A DNA stretch of 64,000 bases, taken from the NCBI RefSeq assembly GCF_042477335.2, contig NC_091255.1, forward strand, positions 29,118,501 through 29,182,500. The letters are read 5' to 3'. The notes below the pieces were generated by a model, which was not told the DNA's origin, searched no databases, and worked only from the letters and a program-made list of their open reading frames with translations. Position 1 is the first letter of the stretch. The number at the start of each line of letters is the position of its first letter. The position numbers and the translations under genes were made by a program. The stretch comes from Ovis canadensis (lineage: Eukaryota > Chordata > Mammalia > Artiodactyla > Bovidae). Shown here piece after piece: positions 11,138 through 21,584 of this stretch.

Positions 11138-12090
11138 CAGGCCCTGTCCTAGGCGGGTGCCAGTGGACTCTGCTGGCTGTGTCCAAGAGGGTGCCTTCCC
11201 CGGGCCAGTGCTGTCCAGTTGAGTCTTGCGGGTCACATCTCCCCAGAGCAGCTCTGCAGAGGCAGACGCAGGATGATGCTGGAGGGCCCTATGGCCCAGT
11301 CCAAAGCAGGGGCTGCCAAGGGGGCACTGGCAGGATGTACCCCCCAGATTCTTGGTGGGCTGGTTTGAGAGAGGCATGCTTCAGGTGGAGCTGTCTATAG
11401 GGGTGAACCAAGACCCACCGGTGATAGCCATAAGTGGCACGCACTCCCTAAAGGAGCCCAACAATACCAAAATTAACAGCTTCAGAAGCTCTTAGGAATG
11501 AGGTCTGCCCCTGGGTCCTCATGTCCAGTCAATATCAGGTGAGCTGCTCTACCCTTTGAGAAGGAGTGTTAGACTCTCCCAAAGAGGCCAGAGGCATTTA
11601 GAGACCAGGTTTCCAAGAAAGGGCTTATGTCTTGAGCTGAGAGAGAGGTGGGCGCTTCTACAGGTGGTGTCCATACTGAAGGGAGGTACCCCAGAATGTG
11701 GAAGAAACTGAGCCGGGTGGTGCAGGAAGAAGGGTGTAGCAGACAAGGGCAGCTGCCTCCATAAACAGCCCAACCCAGAACTTCTCCAGGCAGAGGTGGC
11801 TCAACCTGACAGACCAGGGAAGGTTTAAGCGAGGGGATTCAGGAGCTAAGAGCTGAGTATTAGCTGGGTGATCCTGAGGAATAGACCACACCCAGAATGT
11901 GAATCTTGAATAAAGGAATTGCACGCAATCCAAACTTAATTCAACACACTTTTGCTGAGACCCTGCCAAGTGCCAAGGGCAGCACCTGGCACTCTGAGGG
12001 ACACAGAGATATCAGATTTGGACCCTCTCCCTAGGAAACTCACATGGTGAGGGCGAGGGGTGAACTTTGACCACAGTAGGATTACCACGG
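11138..12090. other. Non-coding sequence flanking CpG island 2
   Basis: No coding exon recognised. Around 11930-12050 the text resembles an old interspersed repeat ('ttcaacacacttttgctgag', 'gccaagggcagcacctggcac'), of L2/MIR age. Confidence 0.4.
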
Positions 12091-12296
12091 GCTTCCCAGG
12101 TGGCCCTGATGGTAAAGAACCTGCCTGTCAATGCAGGGGATGCGGGTTCGATCCCTTGGTCAGGAAGATCCCATGGAGGAGGGCATGGCAACCCACTTCA
12201 GTATTCTTGCCTGGAGAATCCCAAGGACAGAGGAGACTGGCAGGCTCCGTCCATGGGTGGCAAAGACTCAGACATGACTAAAGCGACTTAGCATGC
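12091..12296 (+). mobile_element. Bov-tA SINE
   Basis: Full-length Bov-tA: GGGCTTCCCAGGTGGCCCTG head, GGTTCGATCCC B-box, BovB-derived tail ending near ACTTAGCATG. A short CCACGG duplication flanks it. Confidence 0.9.
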
Positions 12297-12424
12297 CCAC
12301 GGATTCACCACACTGTCATCCCTTGGATGATGAGATGATGCTGTGATGGATGGCTCATTTGGCTGAAGGAATGAAAGAAAGCTGCTCTGAGGACACGACG
12401 CTTCAGTGAAACCTGGGAAGCTAG

Positions 12425-12650
12425 GTAGCACAATGACTATCACGATTACTTTCTGAGCACGTACTATGTGCTAAACACTATCTCTATTCCTCACAACAGA
12501 CCTATTAAGGAGACATTATTTTTAGTGATAGGGATTGAATGCATGGACTCAAGAGTCAGGTTGCCTGGGATCAAATCTCAGCTCTGTCATGCCTACCTGT
12601 ATTACTCTGAGTGACTTACAAAACCTCTCTGTGCCTCAGTTTTTTTATCT
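12425..12650 (+). mobile_element. MIR SINE sequence (two pieces)
   Basis: The first part (GAGCACGTACTATGTGCTAA) and the second (CAAATCTCAGCTCTGTCATG, then CCTCTCTGTGCCTCAGTTTT) are typical MIR wording, moderately diverged. Confidence 0.75.
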
Positions 12651-12689
12651 GAAAAAAAAAAACGGGCTAAAAATACCCACCATAAAGTT

Positions 12690-14340
12690 TAGTTTGAAAA
12701 TCAAATGAATTTAGTCTTCTCAACAAATGGTGCTGAAACAATTCGACTTCCTCCACAGGCACAACAACAACAACAAGAGTCTAGACACATACCTTACATC
12801 CTTCACAAAAATTAAAATGAGTCATAGACCTAAACATATCCACAAAGCTGTAGAAAGTAACGCAGGAGGAAACCTAGCTGATTTTGAATATGGTGGTGAT
12901 TTTTCATATATAGTATCAGAGGCACAATTTATGAAATGAAGAATTGATGAGAAGAAGAAAGAATAAGAAGCTAGACTTCATTAAAATTAAAATTAAAAAC
13001 CTCTGCTTCATAAAAGACAATGTCACGAGAATGAGAAGCCAAACCACAGACTGGGAGAAAATACTTGCAAAAGACATCTGATAAAGAACTGTTATCCAAA
13101 ATATACAAAGAACTCTTAAAATTCAATAAGAAAACAAATGATCCAATTTAAAAATGGACCCCAAACCTGAATATACACTTCACCAAAGAAGATATACAGA
13201 TGGCAAATAAGCATTTGAAAAGACGTTCTTCATCACATGTCATGTTGTTCATTCGCTAAGTCGTGTCTGATTCTTGGTGACCCCATGGACTGCAGCACAC
13301 TAGGCTTCCCTGTCCTTCACTATCTCTGGGAGTTTGCTCAAATTCATGTTCATTGAGTCGGTGATGGAATCTAACTACCTCATCCTCTGCCACCCCCTTC
13401 TCCACCTGCCCTCAATCTTTCACAGCTCAAGCACTTTTCCAGTGAGTCAGCTCTTCGCGTCAGGTGGCCGAAGTGTTGGAGCTTCAGCTTCAGCATCAGT
13501 CCTTCCAATGAATACTCAGGGCTGATTTCCTTTAGGATTGTCTGGTTTGATCTCCTTGCTGTCCAAGGTACACGTGTTATAGAGAATTGCAAATTAAAAC
13601 AACAAGATACCATTACACCTCTGTTAGAAAGGCCAATAGCTGGAACACAGACAATGCCCAATCTAGAGGGGTTGTGGGGCAACAGGAACTCTCATTCATT
13701 GCTGACGGGAATGCAAAATGGTACAGCTTCTTTGGAAGACAGTGTGGCAGTTTCTTATAAAGCTAAACACACTCTTCCCATATGACCCAGCAATTGTCCT
13801 CCTTGTTCTTTACATAATGGGGTTGAGAACATATCCACACAGACACCTGCACACAGATGTTTACAACAGCTTTATATATAATTGCCAACACTTAACAAGC
13901 AACTGAGATATCCTTCAGTAGCTGAATGGTTAAACAGAGATACATCCAGACAATGTATTCTTATTCAGAAATAAACTATTAAGCCGTGAAAAGACATGGT
14001 GGAACATGCATATTATTAAGCAAGAGAAATCAATGTGACAAGGCTATATGATTCCAACTCTGTGGTAAAACTGTGGAGACAATAAAAAGATCAGGTGTTG
14101 TCAGGGTTGTGATAAGGGAGGGATGAATAGGCAGGGCACGGAGGATTTTTAGGGCAGTGAAACTACTCTATTTGATACTACAATGATGGATGCATGACCT
14201 GATACATTTATCCAAACCCACAGAATGTACAACACCGAGTGAACCCTAAGGTCACTATAGACTAAGTGATGATGTGCTGTGTACGTTTATCAGGTGTAAC
14301 AACTGTCCCACGCTGGTGCAGGGTGTTGACAGTGGGGAGG
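12690..14340 (+). mobile_element. L1 3' region, interrupted by BovB
   Basis: CTCAACAAATGGTGCTGAAA, CCAAACCACAGACTGGGAGA and ATACTTGCAAAAGACATCTG are classical L1 ORF2-end/3' untranslated blocks. After a BovB insertion the L1 resumes with GAGAATTGCAAATTAAAACA and ATATGACCCAGCAATTGTCC. The only frames are short remnants; no intact L1 protein. Confidence 0.85.
13242..13568 (-). mobile_element. BovB 3' fragment inside L1
   Basis: Antisense BovB terminus from TCGCTAAGTCGTGTCTGATT on the left to GTCTGGTTTGATCTCCTTGC on the right. It encodes part of the ARRSNQTILKEISPEYSLEG region (minus strand) and is truncated at its 5' end. The interrupted L1 shows that BovB came later. Confidence 0.85.
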
Positions 14341-14405
14341 CTGTGCGTGGGGAGGTGAAGAGGGTATTATAGGAACACTGTACTTTGAGCTCAGTTCTGC
14401 TACTG

Positions 14406-14545
14406 CTTTAAAGGGAATTCCCTGGCAGCCTAGTGGCTAGGACATCACACTTCCACTGCAGGGAGCATAGGTTTGATCCCTGGTAGGGGAACTAAGATCC
14501 TACATGCTGTGTGGCACAGCCAAAAAAACAAAACATAAAATGGCT
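14406..14545 (+). mobile_element. CHR-1-type SINE
   Basis: GGGAATTCCCTGGCAGCCTA head, GGTTTGATCCCTGGTAGGGG B-box region, and an A-rich end. Confidence 0.82.
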
Positions 14546-14569
14546 TTAAAAAATAGTTTACCAACTTTT

Positions 14570-14740
14570 AAAATAATTCAGCGAGTTAATGAGTAAAAAG
14601 GGCCCAGCATATAGGAAGCTTTCTGTAACATTTAGCTTTATTGTTCTAACCTTCCCAACTCTCAGCTAAGGAAACAGCCGGCAAGTGGCAGCGTCGGGAT
14701 TCAGATTGAGGTCCTCAAGGCTCAGAGCCCCTGTTTTTTC
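14570..14740 (+). mobile_element. Possible MIR/L2 remnant
   Basis: Wording such as AGGAAACAGCCGGCAAGTGG followed by a 'cagattgaggtcctcaagg' type end fits an old MIR, weakly. Confidence 0.4.
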
Positions 14741-15189
14741 CCTATATCATGGCAGTGAATAAACAGAGATATTAACATCTGTTTTATTTATGTGTGTCCA
14801 CATCAGGGCACTTGGAGCATTACACGATGTTCCTAAGAGCTCATCTAGCCTGAACCAGGAACTGATTTCAGAGACCCGGCAAGAACGAAACACCAGGGCA
14901 ACACACACGACTGTGCCTCAAGCTCACTTGTTTTTCATCTTTCACTTCTCATAGGTCAGAATAATCCCTGTACTGGCTCTAAGTAAAAGTGGAGCCCCAT
15001 CCACCCCTCATAGAAAAATGGCACAGCAGTGTCCACATAAAATAGCTCAGATGACCACAGAAAGGCTGGTTTTTCCAGGAAATTCCTAAGCTCCCAAAGC
15101 AATCTGACTTGAGTGGAAAAGAGCCCTGAGCAAGAAGCCTGGTGATAATAAAAATTGATTGCAACAATTGAACCCTCACTGTAGGTCAA
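14741..15189. other. Non-coding sequence
   Basis: Nothing recognised here apart from short unsupported frames. Confidence 0.4.
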
Positions 15190-15540
15190 CATTATGCTAA
15201 CCCCTTGGCCAGAATTGTCTCATTTAGTGCTCAATCTCACCCTGTTACAGAGGTGATGTTCTTTTTTATATTTTTTAAAATTATTTTTTTCTTTGGAGTA
15301 TAATTGCTTCACAGTGCTGTTAGTTTCTGCTCTACAACAACATGAATCGCTGTATGCATACATATATTCCCTTCCTCTTAAGCCTCCCTCCCATCACGCC
15401 CCCTCACACCCTACCCCACCATCCCACCAGGGAGGTGATGTTCTTATCCCCATCTTGCACATTAGAAACCAGGCTGAGGAAGATGAAATAATTTACCCAA
15501 GGTCACACAGCTAAGTAGCGGAGCCTGGAATACTTGCTCT
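15190..15540 (+). mobile_element. MIR SINE split by an L1 insertion
   Basis: The left part (TCATTTAGTGCTCAATCTCA) and right part (CAAGGTCACACAGCTAAGTA) form a MIR. The MIR continues smoothly if 15264-15445 is skipped. Confidence 0.8.
15264..15431 (-). mobile_element. 5'-truncated L1 (ruminant-type) 3' end
   Basis: Poly-T-rich left end then the reverse L1 3' untranslated region (AACAACATGAATCGCTGTAT, CCTCCCTCCCATCAC). The perfect duplication GAGGTGATGTTCTT flanks it at 15250-15263 and 15432-15445. This is a standard target-primed insertion into the MIR. Confidence 0.85.
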
Positions 15541-15589
15541 GAATCACGCAGCTGGGCTGTGTCCAGGGCAGAGTGGAACACTTGGTCTA

Positions 15590-15850
15590 GCAGCTGTTGT
15601 CAAGTTCCTTTGCCTCTCTAAGCCTCAATTGCCTCATCTATAAAATGGGGATAATCATAGTGCCTACCTTATAAGCATGTAAAGATAAAACAAGCAAATT
15701 CATGTAAAGCAATTAGCCCAGTACTTGACAGATCGTAAATGGTTAACAGATGTCAGCCCTTGTTAATCTCTCTGACTCTTCCCATCTGTAAATGGAGGCT
15801 GATAATAATGTGTAAGTCATAGAGGTACTGTGAGGCTTAGGAAAAACGCC
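15590..15850 (+). mobile_element. MIR SINE
   Basis: TCAATTGCCTCATCTATAAA, ATGGGGATAATCATAGTGCC and GTAAAGCAATTAGCCCAGTA are MIR-type blocks. A second similar stretch follows near 15770. Confidence 0.75.
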
Positions 15851-15946
15851 AAATGTCGAGCATGTAGGTAATACTTGTCACATAGTAAGCTACCACAACA
15901 TGACCCTCCAGAAAGGACTGCAGGTAGGAAAGTCATTTTAAAAAAC

Positions 15947-15953
<7 letters not shown>

Positions 15954-15981
<28 letters not shown>
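15954..15981. repeat. (TA)n microsatellite
   Basis: TA dinucleotide run of about 28 bp with one interruption on the left side, next to the A tail of a reverse CHR SINE. Confidence 0.9.
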
Positions 15982-15982
<1 letters not shown>

Positions 15983-15984
<2 letters not shown>

Positions 15985-16160
15985 ATGTGGACAATTTTTT
16001 TTCTAAGTCTTTACTGAATTTGTTACAATATTGCTTCTGTTTTGTTTTGGCTTTTTGGCCGTGAGACTTGTGGGGTCTTAGATCCCCAGCCAGGGATCGA
16101 ACCTGCACCCTCTGCACTGGAAGGTGAAGTTTTAAGCCCTGGACCGCCAGGAAAATCCCT
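15983..16160 (-). mobile_element. CHR-1-type SINE, long-tailed form
   Basis: Reverse-oriented: AAGTCTTTACTGAATTTGTT and TTTTGGCCGTGAGACTTGTG body, AGCCAGGGATCGAACC reverse B-box, GGAAAATCCCT at the head end. Confidence 0.82.
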
Positions 16161-16428
16161 AGGCAAGCCATTTTTTTCAAGCCCACAGCATTGCATAGCT
16201 GCCTGATAACAAGTGACGTTCCAAAGACAAGAACACATATTGAATACTGTTCCTTAAAATGCATTTATTGGCATAAGATCCTTTATTCTTTTGCATAGAC
16301 ACTTGGAATGTGGGTGGAGAATGCTCTTTAGGGAACTTGAAGCTAAATCCTTGGAAAAGAGCACCTGCCGAAGGTCAGCCCAAAATAAAGGAGCGTATCT
16401 CTGAAATGACATTAAAGTTTTATTTGGG

Positions 16429-16565
16429 AGGACTTCCCTGGTGCTCTCACATTCCAATGCAGGGGATGTGGGTTCAGTCCCTGTTGGGGAACTAAGATCC
16501 CACATTCCCTGGGACAACTAAGCCTGTGCACTGCAACGAAGAGCCTGTGTAGAGAAAAGGAAAAA
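16429..16565 (+). mobile_element. CHR-type SINE, shortened
   Basis: GGACTTCCCTGGTGCTCTCA head, GGTTCAGTCCCTGTTGGGGA B-box region, and a truncated CHR-2-like body. AAGTTTTATTT-like sequence on both sides (about 16412 and 16567) suggests its target-site duplication. Confidence 0.78.
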
Positions 16566-16945
16566 AAGTTTTATTTTGAGAAAGTTCAAACACAGACAGA
16601 AGCAAACAAAATAAGACAACAAACCCCTGATTATCCATCACAAAATTTCAATAGTTATGAACTCACGGAAATCTTATTTCAACTCTACTCCCTCCCATAA
16701 CCTTAAAACAAATTCCAGGTATCATACCACTTCATCTGAAAACATTTTAGTGTATGTGTCTGAAAGATAAGGACTTTTTAAAAAACAAAACCACATACTA
16801 TTGTCAAACTTAAAATTTAATAATTTGCTAATATCATCATAGTCAATGTTCAAATTTCCAATTATCTCCATAACTTTTTTTTAAAAAAAACTACTTGTTT
16901 GAATCAAGATTCACATGTTTCAGTTAACTGACTTTTTAAAGAAAA
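16566..16945. mobile_element. Ancient L1-like 3' sequence
   Basis: The order of blocks (TTTATTTTGAGAAAGTTCAA, ATTCCAGGTATCATACCACT, then 'agtcaatgttcaaatttcca') resembles a widespread old L1 3' region. It is diverged, and orientation and family are uncertain. Confidence 0.45.
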
Positions 16946-16954
16946 TATAATTCA

Positions 16955-17186
16955 CTTAATGAAAGTGAAGAAGTGAAAATGTTAGTCGCTCTCAATCGTA
17001 TCTGACTCTTTGATACCCCATGGGCTGTAGCCTGCCAGGCTCCTCTTACCATGGGATTCTCCAGGCAAGAATAGTGGAGTGGGTTGCCATGCACTCCTCT
17101 AGGGGATCTTCCCAACCCAGGGACTGAACCCAGATCTCCCACATTGCAGGCAGATTCTTTACTGTCTGAGCCATCAGGGAAGCCCA
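16955..17186 (-). mobile_element. Bov-tA SINE
   Basis: Reverse Bov-tA with a GAAAGTGAAGAAGTGAAAAT tail on the left and CCATCAGGGAAGCCC head on the right. AATTCA-TTAA-like flanks on both sides. Confidence 0.9.
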
Positions 17187-17248
17187 ATTCATTTAACAGC
17201 AACAGGTAATCATCAAATTAGCAATGGTTATCTTCAAATGTTACGCTG

Positions 17249-17447
17249 CATGCATGCTCAGTTGCTCAGTCGTGTCTGACTCTTTGCAACCAGGCTTTTC
17301 TGTCCATGGGATTATTTTGGCAAGAATACTGAAATGGATTGCCCTTTCCTCCTCCAGGGGATCTTCCAACCCAAGGATCAAACCCACATCTCCTGCGTCT
17401 CCTGCATTGACAGGCGGATTCTTTACTACTAAGCCACCTGGAAAGGC
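17249..17447 (-). mobile_element. Bov-tA SINE
   Basis: Second reverse Bov-tA about 60 bp away from the first. It lacks a few bases of the middle part near 17290 and carries a small CTCCTGCGTCT repeat near 17390. Confidence 0.88.
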
Positions 17448-18029
17448 CATTATTATACTAGTTATACTGTAATTTCTCACCTTTGGTCAGATACCTGGAG
17501 TCACAGACATTTCCCACATAAGATGCATTATATAAGTCAGGCTTGATTTACTACCAGCATTTATAAAACCAGAACTAAGGCAAGAACTAGGACTGGAGAC
17601 ACAAACATGGTCTCAGTGTAGCACATGTTTAGCCTGCCCAAATTATTACAAAATTAGAGGAGCAAGCATATTCGCAGGACAAGACTGTTAAGTATCTTTT
17701 ATATCTTTTTTATCTCTTCTATCTCTATATTTTTTTCCCTTTGCAACTTATCTGTAGAAGAAACTAAGTCATTTATCCTACAGATTTTCCTGTCTGGATT
17801 TTGTTGATGGCATCCCCATAGGGTAGTGAAATATGATACTCAGGCCTCTGTATTCCTGTATATTGGCAAATCTAAAGGCTTGAGCAGATTTGAGTTTTAT
17901 TTTGAGGGGACAAATACTTCATAGGTGGCATGGTCTTCTTTTTTTAGGAGGCATATAGTATCCTTGTCTCTCAAATGACACTTAAAAACGTTAGAAATAT
18001 ATGATTAACTTTATTAGAAGTATAAGAAT
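17448..18029. other. AT-rich non-coding sequence
   Basis: No exon or young repeat recognised. Confidence 0.4.
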
Positions 18030-18454
18030 ATGAAAAAAGCTCATCCCTCAACAGATGTATGGATAAACAAAATGTGGCGTTTATACAATGGAATATCACT
18101 CAGCCATAAAAAAGAAGGAAAAATTCTGACACAGGCTGCAACATGATTGAGCCTTAAGGATATTATGCTAAACAAAAGAAGCCATATACAGAAGTACAAA
18201 TGCTATATGAGCCCACTCACATAAGGTACCTAGAATATGCAAATTCATAGAGGCAGAAAGTAGAATAGAGGTTACCAGAGTCTAGGTGAGGAGGAAATGG
18301 GGAGTCATTGTTTAATGGGAACAGAGTTTCTGTTGGGGATGATCAAAAAGTAATGGAAATGAATAGCAGCGCTGGTTGTACAACACTGTGAAAGTAACTG
18401 ATGATGCTGAATTATACACTTAATGGTAAAAATAGTAAATGTTATGTTATGCAT

Positions 18455-18670
18455 GAGTGAGTGAAAGTTGCTCAGTCGAGTCCAACTCTTTATGACCACG
18501 GAATCTATACAGTCCACGGAATCCTCTAGGCTAGAATACTGGAGTGGGTAGCCTTTCCCTTTTCCAGGGGATCATCCCAACCCTGACCAATCATCCCAAG
18601 ACCAGGGACTGAACCGAGGTCTCCCATATTGCAGGTGGATTCTTTATGAAGTAAGCTATCAGAAAAGCCC
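18455..18670 (-). mobile_element. Bov-tA, first half of a SINE/LINE chimera
   Basis: Full-length reverse Bov-tA. Its 3' terminus (GAGTGAGTGAAAGTTGCTCA) touches the left target-site duplication TATGTTATGCAT at 18443-18454. Its 5' end (AAGCCC, reverse of GGGCTT) at 18670 touches the BovB terminus directly. It contains a small internal duplication near 18580-18600. No separate duplication of its own is seen. Confidence 0.88.
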
Positions 18671-19252
18671 TCAGTTCAGTTCAGTTCAGTCGCTCAGTTG
18701 TGTCTGACTCTTTGCGACCCCATGAATGGCAGCACACCAGGCCTCCCTGTCCTTCACCATCTCCCGGAATTCACTCAAACTCACGTTCATCAAGTCGGTG
18801 ACACCATCCAGCCATCTCATCCTCTGTCGTCCCCTTCTCCTCCTTCCCCCAATCCCTTCCAGCATCACAGTCTTTTCCAATGAGTCAACTCTTCGCATGA
18901 AGTGGCCAAAGTACTGGAGCTTCAGGTTTAGCATCATTCCTTCCAAAGAAATCCCAGGGCTGATCTTCAGAATGGACTGGTTGGATCTTCAGTCCAAGGG
19001 ACTCTCAAGAGCCTTCTCCAACACCACAGTTCAAAAGCATCAATTCTTCGACGCTCATCTTTCTTCACACTCCAACTCTCGCATCCATATGTGACCACTG
19101 GAAAAACCATAGCCTTGACTAGACAGACCTTTGTTGGCAAAGTAATGACTCTGCTTTTCAATATGCTATCTAGGTTGGTCATAACCTTCCAAAGAGTAAG
19201 CGTCTTTTAATTTCATGGCGGCAATCACCATCTGCAGTGATTTCAAAAGCCC
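18671..19252 (-). mobile_element. BovB 3' end, second half of the chimera
   Basis: It starts exactly at the BovB 3' terminus (TCAGTTCAGTTCAGTTCAG in this orientation) and runs about 580 bp into the post-RT coding region, where it is 5'-truncated. The matching duplication TATGTTATGCAT follows at 19253-19264. Minus-strand frames at 18686-18946 and 18967-19182 are fragments of the BovB C-terminal region. Confidence 0.9.
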
Positions 19253-19305
19253 TATGTTATGCATATTTTACTACAATAAAACAATATTTAAAAGAGCCTA
19301 GCTAT

Positions 19306-19436
19306 TGGGAGTTCCCTGGGCAGTCCAATGGTTAGGCCTTGGAGCTTTCACTACTGGGGCCTGGGTTCAAACCCTGGTGGTCGAACTAAGACCCTACAAG
19401 CCACTCAAGTGCAGTAAAAAAAAAAAAAAAAGAACC
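19306..19436 (+). mobile_element. CHR-1-type SINE
   Basis: GGGAGTTCCCTGGGCAGTCC head to a poly-A tail of about 16. AGCTATTG precedes it and follows the tail. Confidence 0.85.
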
Positions 19437-19599
19437 CAGCTATTGCATAGAATATGGGCCCTCTTAAACAACTTTGATGGCCTCAGTTTATATGTCTACT
19501 TTTGTTTGAACCTGCAGCCTTACTCCTTCTGTATTGATCTGCACATAGTTATAGGGTTCATTCCATGCTCCCAATAATTTCATGGGATCCACAGTCCCA

Positions 19600-19860
19600 C
19601 CAGCCTCCAGCCCAGTGTCCTAGATTATAGACATCTACAAGCAGAGTCATGGAGGCAGCCAGGACATGGGCTTCTGGAGTTATGAGGCTTGAAACTGAGC
19701 CCATTTTGCCATGAGAGCTTAACCACTCAGCTTCCATTCCAATAAAATTAGGGCTATGAACTCCTACCTCACAGGGTTGTTGTAAGGATGGAATAAAATT
19801 GTGTAATGGTCAAGTGCTGTACCAAGAGAGGGCTTCATGTTTTTATCATGCTAGCAGTGA
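19600..19860 (+). mobile_element. MIR SINE
   Basis: 'gagcttaaccactcagcttc', CTCCTACCTCACAGGGTTGT and 'gtgtaatggtcaagtgctgt' match MIR order. Confidence 0.65.
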
Positions 19861-19929
19861 CTCAAAGAGGATCCAACTAGGATATAGGTTTATCAGCTCA
19901 ATGGGAAAATAATATCTCCGGAAGTTAGT

Positions 19930-20132
19930 TACTTTTTTAAAATATTTTTTAAATGTATTCATTTGGCTGCACCAGGTGTTAGCTGCAGCATGTGAGATTG
20001 TCGATCTTCATTGTAGCAGGCAGGACCTTTCAGTTTCAGCATGTGGGATCTAGTTCCCTGACCAGGGATCGAACCCAAACCACCTACATTGGGAGCGGGG
20101 AGTCTTAACCATGAACCACCAAGAAAGTCCTG
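19930..20132 (-). mobile_element. CHR-1-type SINE
   Basis: Reverse CHR-1: T-rich left end, CTGACCAGGGATCGAACCCA reverse B-box, CCACCAAGAAAGTCC head end. Confidence 0.83.
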
Positions 20133-20349
20133 GTGGGGTACTTCGCAAGCTAAACTTTTCTTGACATCATTCTTGGTGATGTCAGTAGTAGAGCAACAAA
20201 CTGTTAATGCCAACACTGAGGGTTCCCTGGAGACATGGGATTTTTCAGTGTCAAAACAGAAAGTTCCAGGCAAAATGGGACAAGTTAGTCACCCAAACCA
20301 TGACCTACCAATTGCTAATCTAGGGACTGCCTCTCAGGCTTGCTCACTA

Positions 20350-20985
20350 CTGCCTGTTTGACCTGCCTTTTCTTCTCAACTTGGCCTCTAGAATCTCTTC
20401 TTCTGAATCTCTTTGCTGGACACACTTCTGTTTGCCTCTCAGTGTCGGTGCTTCCTAGGATTTCTTCCTTGTGTTCTGTTCTTTGGATCTTGCACCCCCT
20501 CCTTAGGAGATCTTGTTCATTCCCAGGACCCCCAAATACCTCCCAAGCCATGAATAACTCGCAAATCTCCATGGCAGACATAACACTAGAGGGCTCGGTA
20601 CTTTCCCCATCTCTTGAAAATACCCCAAGTAAACTGTATCCAAAGCCAAGTGTGCAAGCCTTCCTCGATGACTTCTTCCTTTTGGTTGATGACTCTAACC
20701 CTCAGTCAGTAAAGCCAGAAATCCACTCTCCCTGCCTCCTCCCTCTCTCTCCATCCCCTCCTTCTCAGACCCCATGTCCTATTGGTTCTTCTCCTTAAGC
20801 ATCTCTCCAGCCTGCATTGTTTATCCATCCCCACTGCACTGCCTCAGTTCAGGCCTCATCATCTCGCAGCCACCTGCTCCCTCCTCATCCCCTCTGACAC
20901 ATCTTCCAGTGATGTTCCTAAAATACCAACTCGATCATGTCACTCCCCGGCTTGGAATTCTTCAAAGGCTTCTGATGGCCTAGTA
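20350..20985 (+). mobile_element. L2-like ancient LINE remnant
   Basis: The end of this stretch (CTCGATCATGTCACTCCCCG, CTTCAAAGGCTTCTGATGGC) resembles the L2 3' region. The CT-rich part before it is consistent but weak. The 152-aa frame at 20340-20798 matches no protein I know. Confidence 0.5.
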
Positions 20986-21530
20986 CGGGGATCAGCAAAC
21001 TTGTTTGTAAATTGTCTGATAGTAAATATTTTAGGCTTTTCACATGTCTCAACTAGTCATGTCTATGACTGCAGCACAAAAGCAGCCGTAGACAATATAG
21101 AAACCAATGATCATGGTTGTGTCCCCAAAACAGTTTATTTATAAAAACAGATGGTGGGGACTTCCCTGGTGGTCCAATGGTTAAGAATCCTTCTGCTAAT
21201 GCAGGGGACATTGGTTCGATCCCTGGTCTGGGAAAATTCCACATACCTTGGGCAACTAAGTCCTTATACCACAATTACTGAGCCCAAACTTTAGAGCCTG
21301 TGAGGCGCAGCTACTGAAGTCTGCCTGCCCTAGAGCCCATGCTCCGTGACAAGAGAAGCCACTGCAATCAGAAGCCTGTGCACCACAACTAGAGAGCAGC
21401 CCCTGCTTGCACAGCTAGAGAAAACCTGAGCGCAGCAATGAAGACCCAGTGCAGCCAAAGAAAAAGATGTGAGCCCAAGGACTACACTTTGCTAACCCGT
21501 GGCCCAAGGAATAGTGTCCAAGCTTACTAA
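20986..21530. mobile_element. Old hAT-like DNA transposon, split by a CHR-2
   Basis: It begins GGGGATCAGCAAACTTGTTT and ends (reverse-like) CTTTGCTAACCCGTGG after the CHR-2, giving inverted ends. The middle contains GTAAATATTTTAGGCTTTTC and 'gtttatttataaaaacag', blocks of a common non-autonomous mammalian DNA element. I do not name the family. Confidence 0.6.
21160..21467 (+). mobile_element. CHR-2-type SINE
   Basis: GACTTCCCTGGTGGTCCAAT head, B-box GGTTCGATCCCTGG, then the long CHR-2 body with 'gacaagagaagccactgc'. AGATG-G-type duplicates flank it. Confidence 0.85.
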
Positions 21531-21584
21531 CATAACCCAAAGGCACTCTTTGCCTTCCATTGTTGTTCGTGGAGGTCCAAAAAT

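Larger units (their letters stand above)
18030..19300 (+). mobile_element. L1 3' end, split by a composite insertion
   Basis: CAATGGAATATCACTCAGCC, ACTCACATAAGGTACCTAGA and 'acttaatggtaaaaatag' are L1 3' blocks. The element resumes after 19264 with ATTTTACTACAATAAAACAA. The intervening 18455-19252 is the SINE/LINE chimera. Confidence 0.8.

Noticed and set aside
10312-11186. Long overlapping frames on both strands (271 and 260 aa) over CpG island 2
   Set aside because: Proline/arginine/glycine-rich in every frame, as expected from GC-rich DNA; no domain, and splice and CpG-island signals point to untranslated sequence.
20340-20798. 152-aa plus-strand frame as a possible exon
   Set aside because: Serine/proline/leucine-rich in CT-rich DNA with L2-like sequence at its end; no domain or splice support.
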